Assembly: GCA_046160485.1 (NCBI GenBank)
Contig: JBJXGV010000012.1
Span: 62,001-126,000, forward strand
DNA: 64,000 nt
Direction of reading: 5' to 3'
Source: JBJXGV01 sp046160485
Lineage (GTDB): Bacteria; Orphanbacterota; Orphanbacteria; JBJXGV01
Of the stretch, positions 58,924 through 64,000 are shown one piece after another. The notes below the pieces were generated by a model. That model was not told the DNA's origin, did not search any database, and saw nothing but the letters and a program-made list of their open reading frames with translations. Made by a program: the position numbers and the translations under genes. Position 1 is the stretch's first letter. Every line of letters starts with the position of its first letter.

Positions 58924-61398
58924 CTACAGGAGCGATTGCGCGTCGATATCGATCGTCGTCTCGACCTTGGAGCGCCCCGCGGCACCGGCTTCGAGAGTGC
59001 TCGCGAGAATCTCGCGGCCCAAGCGCCATGTCTCGCGGCGCGCCTTGAGCAAAATCTGCCAGCGAAAATGATCGCGCACCTTCGCGATCGCGGCCGGCGA
59101 GGGGCCGAGCAGCTCGATGAACGCCTCGCGGAATCGCGGATGCTTGGAGAGCCGCTCCGCGGCGGCGATCGACGCCGCGTCGACCGCGTCGCCGTCGCGG
59201 CCGGCGAACGTGAGTGCGATGAGCGACGAGAACGGAGGGAAGCGGAGCGCTTCGCGTTCGGCCATTTCTCCCGCGACGAACGTGTCGATCTCATAGCGGC
59301 TCGCGAGCGCAATCGCGGGATGCTCGGGCGTCCAGCTCTGCACGATGACGAGCCCCTTGCCTTCGCCGCGCCCGGCGCGCCCCGCGACTTGCACGAGGAG
59401 CGAGAAGGTTCGCTCGGCCGCGCGGAAATCGGGCAGGTGAAGCGCTGTGTCGGCCGAGACGACGCCGACGAGACGCACGCGCGGAAAGTCGAGTCCCTTC
59501 GCGATCATCTGCGTCCCGACGAGGCAATCGATGTCGCCGCGCGCGAACGCGCGGAGGATCTCGCCGTGCGCGCCGCGCCGCCGCGTCGTGTCGTAGTCCA
59601 TACGCGCGACGCGAAGACCTGGCGATGCGCCGATGAGTTCCTCCTCGACGCGCTGAGTGCCGGTGCCGCGATATCGGAACGCCGTCGCCGAGCAGAGCGG
59701 GCACTGCGCCGGCGCGCGCTCGGAACGCGCGCAGTAGTGGCAGCGGAGCGCGTGTCCGCGCAGATGGTAGGTGAACGTCACGGAGCAGTGCGGGCAGCGC
59801 GGCACGAAGCCGCAGCTCTCGCAGAGAAGAAACACGGCGTAGCCGCGGCGATTCAGAAGCAGGATCGTCTGTCCGCCGGCGGCGGTCGTCTCCGCGATGC
59901 GGGCGAGTAGCTCCGGCGAGAGAAATCGAGCGGGGCCGGGCGGCGACGCGCGCAAATCGACCCGCTCGACGGGCGGCAGCTCGCGGCCGCGCGCGAGCAC
60001 GATGCGATCGTAGCGGCCGAGCTGCGCGTTGCGCGTCGACTCGAGCGACGGCGTGGCGCTTCCGAGCAGCACCGTCGCGCCGGCGAGGTGCGCGCGGTAG
60101 ATCGCCACGTCGCGGCCGTGATAACGCGGCGACTCCTCTTGCTTGTACGCGCCTTCGTGCTCCTCGTCGACGACCACGAGTCCGAGATTCGCGACCGGCG
60201 CGAAGACGGCCGAGCGCGGGCCGATCACGACGTCCTTCTCGCCGCGCGCGATCTGGTGCCAGACGCCGACCCGCTCCGCGGGCGGCAGCATGCTGTGCAC
60301 GACGGCGACGCGCTCGCCGAACGCCACGCGGAAGCGGTGCACTGTCTGCGGCGTGAGCGAAATCTCCGGCACGAGAATGAGCGCCGTGCGCCCCGCGGCG
60401 ACCGCCTGCCGCGCGGCCTCCATGTAGAGAAACGTCTTCCCGCTGCCGGTCGCGCCATGCAGGAGTATCACGCCGAAACGCCGGCTCGACTGGTGCGCGA
60501 CGATGCGATCGAGCGCGACGCGCTGCTCGTCGGTCCACTCGATTTCCGTGATCGTGTCATCGACGATGAAATCGCCGAGATCTTGCTCGACCGGTTTTCG
60601 CTCAATGGTGATCAACCCGATCGATTCGAGATACGTGACGAGCGTGCGCGTGGCGCCCGCGCTTCGGCGAAGCTCTTCGTAGAGGACCGGCGCGCTCGCC
60701 GCGGCGACGGCCTCGACGATGCGCGCGCGCGCCGGTGCGCGCCGGCCCGCTCCCGCGAGCCACGCTTGCAACTCGTCGCGTCCCGCCCGCAGCGACACGA
60801 CTTCGTTCATCGGAGCGTCGCCCGCGCCGGCGCGAAACGTCACCTCGACGAGACCCGCGACCGCGAGCCGGCGCAGCCAGTAATCGATCGCGCCCGATTC
60901 GGCGAATCGCCGGCGGAGCGCCGTCGCGCTTAGAGCGCCGCCCTGCGCAAGTTCCTCGAGGATCGCGACGCCTTTCTCGCCCGCCGCGTCCCAGTTCGCG
61001 CGATCCTTCCCCGCCGCGGTGAGCGCCAGAAGCCGCGCGGGCCCGCGCGCCGCGGGGCCCGGCACCATCGCGTGCAGCGCCTCACCGAGCGAACTCATGT
61101 AGTACTCCGCGATCCACCGGCCGAGCGTGATGAGTTCATCCGACAGCGGCGGGATGTCGAGCACGCGCTCCACTCGCTTGAGGGCGCGCGCGCCACGCGG
61201 CTCGCCCCGCTCGCGCGCCTCGGCGACCAGCGCCGCGTCGTCGCCGAACCCGATCACGTAGCCCGTCATTTTGCGGGCGCCGAACGGCACGACCAGCGCC
61301 GACCCGACGCGCACCTTCGCTTCGAGCGCGTCGGGCACGATGTAGTCGAACGCCTGATTCTTCGGGATCGGAACGACGACGGATACGAGACGCGACAC
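58924..61398 (-). CDS. priA: Primosomal protein N' (PriA helicase)
   Basis: 824 residues. The 3'BD domain at the N-terminus starts V-V-V-P-I-P-K-N-Q-A-F-D-Y. A winged helix follows, then a DEAD-like helicase core with G-A-T-G-S-G-K-T and D-E-E-H, and a zinc-binding insert with eight Cys (C-E-S-C, C-P-H-C, C-H-Y-C, C-P-L-C). It restarts stalled forks. GTG 61398 is used, with a G-rich stretch upstream. Confidence 0.95.
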   Translation of the reverse strand: MSRLVSVVVPIPKNQAFDYIVPDALEAKVRVGSALVVPFGARKMTGYVIGFGDDAALVAEARERGEPRGARALKRVERVLDIPPLSDELITLGRWIAEYYMSSLGEALHAMVPGPAARGPARLLALTAAGKDRANWDAAGEKGVAILEELAQGGALSATALRRRFAESGAIDYWLRRLAVAGLVEVTFRAGAGDAPMNEVVSLRAGRDELQAWLAGAGRRAPARARIVEAVAAASAPVLYEELRRSAGATRTLVTYLESIGLITIERKPVEQDLGDFIVDDTITEIEWTDEQRVALDRIVAHQSSRRFGVILLHGATGSGKTFLYMEAARQAVAAGRTALILVPEISLTPQTVHRFRVAFGERVAVVHSMLPPAERVGVWHQIARGEKDVVIGPRSAVFAPVANLGLVVVDEEHEGAYKQEESPRYHGRDVAIYRAHLAGATVLLGSATPSLESTRNAQLGRYDRIVLARGRELPPVERVDLRASPPGPARFLSPELLARIAETTAAGGQTILLLNRRGYAVFLLCESCGFVPRCPHCSVTFTYHLRGHALRCHYCARSERAPAQCPLCSATAFRYRGTGTQRVEEELIGASPGLRVARMDYDTTRRRGAHGEILRAFARGDIDCLVGTQMIAKGLDFPRVRLVGVVSADTALHLPDFRAAERTFSLLVQVAGRAGRGEGKGLVIVQSWTPEHPAIALASRYEIDTFVAGEMAEREALRFPPFSSLIALTFAGRDGDAVDAASIAAAERLSKHPRFREAFIELLGPSPAAIAKVRDHFRWQILLKARRETWRLGREILASTLEAGAAGRSKVETTIDIDAQSLL

Positions 61399-61480
61399 AG
61401 CACCCCCGGCGGTGGCGAACGAGCTAGGGCGACCGCGCGGCGTGAATCGTTCCGCCGCGGCGCAAAAACGCGCGCGGGGG

Positions 61481-61486
61481 AGTATA
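61481..61486 (-). promoter_or_regulatory. -10-like box upstream of priA
   Basis: TATACT followed by CCC, as in the promoter at 58876, lies about 80 bases before the priA start in a 120-base gap. No matching -35 box is seen. Confidence 0.25.
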
Positions 61487-61518
61487 GACGACGGTGGGCT
61501 TCGAGAGGGGCGCGCGGG

Positions 61519-62643
61519 CTACGAAGCCGCGCGCGTGATTCCGAGGAACGATTCGGCCAGATCGGGATCGAAGCGGGTTCCCGCGCCCGCGCGAATCTCG
61601 GCGGCCACGGCTTTCGGCTCCATCCCGCCCTTGTACGGCCGGACGGAGATCATCGCGTCGTAGAAATCCGCGACGGCGACGATGCGCGCGCCGAGAGGAA
61701 TCTCTTCGCCGCGCAGGCGATCAGGGTAGCCTTGCCCGTCCCACCGCTCGTGGTGATGCCGCACGATGAGACGCGCGCCTTGCAGGAATTCGACCGGCGC
61801 GATGATCCGCTCTCCGATTGCCGGATGCTCGCGCACCGCCTCGATCTCTTCCGTCGACAGCGACGACTCCTTGTCGAGAATCGCCGGGCTCACGCCGAGT
61901 TTGCCGATGTCGTGAAGCAGCGCGCCATAGTGAAGCGTCGTCAGTTCGCTCTGATTCAGCCCCACCGCTTCCCCGAGGATGAGCGCGAACTGCGTCACGC
62001 GCTTCGAGTGGCCGTGCGTGACGGGGCTCGCCGCGTCGATCGCCGACGCGAGAGCCTCGATCGTGGAGAAATAGCTTCGCTGCACCTGGCGGTAGAGGGT
62101 CGCGTTTTCGAGAGCGACCGACGCCACCTCATTGACGAGCGCGATGGTATCGAGCGCGCCTTCAGCGGGCTTGCCGAACCCATGGAAGTAAACGGAGAGG
62201 ACGCCGATGTTGCCGGTCTTGCCGTGCACCGGAAAAACGGCCGCCGAGCGAAAACCGTGGCGCGCGACGTACGTGGGAAAATCCGTGCTCGACGCGGCGG
62301 TGATCGCGGGAACGACGCGGGAGACGCCGTCGCGCAAGACCTCGCTGCCGATCTTCTCGCCGTCGAGCGTACGTCCGCGCCGAATCTGGCGCCGCTCGAG
62401 TTTGCCGTCGACGAGAAGAAGGAGACGCTCTTCGGATTCCGTGTCGAGAGCGAGCGCACACGCGTCCGCTTCCGACGTGCGAAGAATCGTTTCGACGACG
62501 CGCCAGTAGAGGTTTTCCGGATCGGCATCGCCTTTCATCAGGCGCGACGATTCCAGGAGGCCCGAGAGGAACGTGAGCCGTCCCAGCGCAGCGGCAGCCG
62601 GTGCGGCCTCGAGCATGCTGACTCCCTCGCGGGCGCCGGCCAT
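61519..62643 (-). CDS. GAF-HD-GYP protein, probable c-di-GMP phosphodiesterase
   Basis: 374 residues. A GAF-like sensor spans about 25-190. The HD-GYP domain follows with H-G-H-S-x-R-V, L-L-H-D-I-G-K-L-G and R-H-H-H-E-R-W-D-G-Q-G-Y-P, including the H-D pair and a full G-Y-P. It likely hydrolyses c-di-GMP. GGAGGG lies five bases before the ATG. It follows the receiver gene by two bases, so it may be controlled by that regulator. Confidence 0.9.
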   Translation of the reverse strand: MAGAREGVSMLEAAPAAAALGRLTFLSGLLESSRLMKGDADPENLYWRVVETILRTSEADACALALDTESEERLLLLVDGKLERRQIRRGRTLDGEKIGSEVLRDGVSRVVPAITAASSTDFPTYVARHGFRSAAVFPVHGKTGNIGVLSVYFHGFGKPAEGALDTIALVNEVASVALENATLYRQVQRSYFSTIEALASAIDAASPVTHGHSKRVTQFALILGEAVGLNQSELTTLHYGALLHDIGKLGVSPAILDKESSLSTEEIEAVREHPAIGERIIAPVEFLQGARLIVRHHHERWDGQGYPDRLRGEEIPLGARIVAVADFYDAMISVRPYKGGMEPKAVAAEIRAGAGTRFDPDLAESFLGITRAAS

Positions 62644-62645
62644 GA

Positions 62646-63020
62646 TTACCCTCCGAGGAAACTTCCGATCTTCTCTATGAGCTTGTTCGGGCTGAACGGC
62701 TTCGTGATGTAGTCGTCCGCGCCGACTTCAAGACCGAGTTTGCGATCGATGTCGCGGCCCTTCGCGGTGAGAAGGATCACCGGCACGTCCTTCATCTTCG
62801 GATCCTGCTTCATCTTCCTGCACGCTTCGTAGCCGTCGATCTTCGGCATCATCACGTCGAGCACGACCAGATCCGGCTGTTCCTTCTGCGCCTTCTCGAT
62901 CGCAGCCTCGCCATCCTCCGCCGTGATCACCTCGTAGCCTTCCGCGTTGAGGCTGAAATCGAGGATATGGAGGATGTAAATCTCGTCATCGACGACGAGC
63001 ACCTTCCCTTTGTTGATCAC
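62646..63020 (-). CDS. Single-domain response regulator
   Basis: 124 residues, only a receiver domain: acidic pair V-V-D-D-E, phospho-acceptor Asp in V-V-L-D-V-M-M-P, Thr in L-L-T-A-K, and Lys in Y-I-T-K-P-F-S. GTG 63020 has GGGAGG eight bases upstream. It sits directly before the HD-GYP gene, suggesting a phosphorelay acting on c-di-GMP turnover. Confidence 0.92.
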   Translation of the reverse strand: MINKGKVLVVDDEIYILHILDFSLNAEGYEVITAEDGEAAIEKAQKEQPDLVVLDVMMPKIDGYEACRKMKQDPKMKDVPVILLTAKGRDIDRKLGLEVGADDYITKPFSPNKLIEKIGSFLGG

Positions 63021-63077
63021 GACGCGGACCTCCCGAAGCGGCGGTGCGAGGCGGCGTGCGACAGCATCATCGTTGTG

Positions 63078-63494
63078 TTAGGTGCCACTCTTTTCTCCCC
63101 CTTCGCCAATGAGCGAGGCGATTCGGTCGAACAGGTCGTCGATCTGAAACGGCTTGATGAGTACATCGTCACATCCGGCCTCGAACGCGAGCGTTCTCTC
63201 GCTCTGCATGGCGCGTGCGGTGAAGCCGAGAATCGGGATCATCTTCGTTTCGGGCGACTGCTTGAGCGTACGCGTGGCCTCGTACCCGCTCACGACGGGC
63301 ATCATCATGTCCATCACGACGAGGTCGGGCATTTCGGTCGAGGCGCTCGTCATCGCCTCGGAGCCATTGCGCGCGACGACGACGTCGAACCCGTGGCGCC
63401 GCAGTGCGAACTCGACGATCTGGAGGATCATCTCTTCATCCTCCGCGACGAGAACCTTCAGCTTGCGATCCGTGGTGCGATTCACGTGCGTCAT
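63078..63494 (-). CDS. Single-domain response regulator (second)
   Basis: 138 residues. Receiver motifs: V-A-E-D-E-E, phospho-acceptor Asp in V-V-M-D-M-M-M-P, Thr in F-T-A-R, and Lys in L-I-K-P-F. ATG 63494 overlaps the stop of the GGDEF gene. No output domain. It is similar in design to the neighbour at 62646 but not a close duplicate. Confidence 0.88.
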   Translation of the reverse strand: MTHVNRTTDRKLKVLVAEDEEMILQIVEFALRRHGFDVVVARNGSEAMTSASTEMPDLVVMDMMMPVVSGYEATRTLKQSPETKMIPILGFTARAMQSERTLAFEAGCDDVLIKPFQIDDLFDRIASLIGEGGEKSGT

Positions 63495-64000
63495 CTCCCC
63501 CGCAGTTCTCCGCCGACCAACTCCCGAATCTCCTCGTAGCCTTCCGCGTACCAAATCTGCCCGCGGCGCTCTTTCACGAAGACGCAGCCGGGAACGCCTT
63601 TGCCGTAGCGTTTCAGCTCCGCCGCGATGTCGCTCGCCTCCACGACGTGATGGATCTCGCGGGTTTCGTTCGTGATGCATGCAACCGTGAGCGACAGAAG
63701 CGCGAACTTCTTCGGCTCGCCCATCCGGCTCTTGACCTCGATATAGCCGCGGTCGATATCAGCCGCGTCGTAGAACGACGGCGCTAGTATGCGAAAGTCG
63801 TTCACGAGCCTCTGCCCTATGGCATCGGCTTTTTCCGGCGTCGAGACGATGACAAAATCGTCGCCCCCGACGTGTCCGACAAAATCGAAGCGGTTCCCCA
63901 TCTCCCGCGTGCCGGTCAACAGCATGCGCGAGAGCGTGAATATGACGTGGTCGCCGCGGTGATAGCCGTAGTAGTCGTTGTAAGGCTTGAAGTGGTCGAG
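63491..64000 (-). CDS. GGDEF-domain protein, C-terminal part
   Basis: The last 169 residues of a protein whose start lies beyond the right edge. The domain shows L-D-H-F-K-P-Y-N-D-Y-Y-G-Y-H-R-G-D and a signature G-G-D-D-F in place of G-G-D-E-F. Catalysis may persist with Asp, but this is unsure. The last 70 or so residues after the domain include K-R-Y-G-K-G-V-P-G-C. It opens the visible c-di-GMP signalling run. Confidence 0.82.
   Translation of the reverse strand, partial: LDHFKPYNDYYGYHRGDHVIFTLSRMLLTGTREMGNRFDFVGHVGGDDFVIVSTPEKADAIGQRLVNDFRILAPSFYDAADIDRGYIEVKSRMGEPKKFALLSLTVACITNETREIHHVVEASDIAAELKRYGKGVPGCVFVKERRGQIWYAEGYEEIRELVGGELRGR

Noticed and set aside
57469..59910. 813-codon plus-strand open frame across the TPR lipoprotein and part of priA
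   Set aside because: Spans two well-supported minus-strand genes and the promoter between them, and has low-complexity Arg/Glu composition.

Overview
The window is a high-G+C bacterial chromosome segment, about two-thirds G+C by eye, with tightly packed and often overlapping genes. Start/stop overlaps of the ATGA, GTGA, TTGA and TAATG kind are common, and GTG and TTG starts are frequent. The cell is Gram-negative (outer-membrane beta-barrels, a Wza-like export protein, lipoproteins). Several traits point to an uncultured lineage of the FCB-like or Eisenbacteria-like type: a FlgD-like Ig tail on a secreted multihaem protein, a TPR lipoprotein beginning C-A-Y-F-N-T-F-Y, a choice-of-anchor-type CxxCH protein, and free-standing ATP/ADP-translocase-like carriers. 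The taxonomic placement is inference.

Layout. 1-7684 (minus): exopolysaccharide operon ugd-rmlB-uxs-wza-wzz-wzy-wzx; the flippase runs off the left edge. 7823-11244 (minus): a ferritin-like protein and a large secreted cytochrome-c-peroxidase/beta-propeller protein. 11336-24374: a two-sided locus. On the minus strand lie an outer-membrane barrel, an exported kinase-like protein and a metallophosphoesterase lipoprotein. On the plus strand lie a nucleotide-carrier/HEAT protein, a cyclic-nucleotide-binding protein, a second barrel, a second kinase-like paralogue and a second nucleotide carrier, closed by a strong terminator. 24476-25869: a secreted CxxCH protein and a transposase-like remnant.

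25797-37339 (minus) is one long run: dus, larB, larC, two ECF-type ATPases, pyrR, pyrB, pyrC, a TPR-TonB lipoprotein, pyrF and pyrE. 37340-38012 has no gene and holds two 158-bp repeat units in inverted orientation. 38013-46802: a HAD phosphatase, a C-terminal processing protease, myo-inositol-phosphate synthase with a CDP-alcohol phosphotransferase, a TPR protein, rsmI and a divergent glutamate dehydrogenase. 46888-57457 (minus): split NAD synthetase, threonine aldolase, selB, murA, prmC, prfA, a DUF1385 protein, rpmE and rho. 57760-64000 (minus): a TPR lipoprotein, priA, and a signalling cluster (GAF-HD-GYP, two receiver proteins, a partial GGDEF protein).

The most interesting part is 11336-24374. 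Two related exported proteins (12967-14688 and 21226-23004) share a Lys ... D-T-K-x-x-N ... Asp signature spaced like HipA/PI4-kinase-fold enzymes. Each overlaps the end of an outer-membrane barrel gene, and two ATP/ADP-translocase-like carriers lie in the same locus. I propose an extracytoplasmic phosphorylation system in which the carriers supply nucleotide outside the cytoplasm and the lipoprotein phosphoesterase opposes it. This is inference from sequence pattern and gene order; no search was run.
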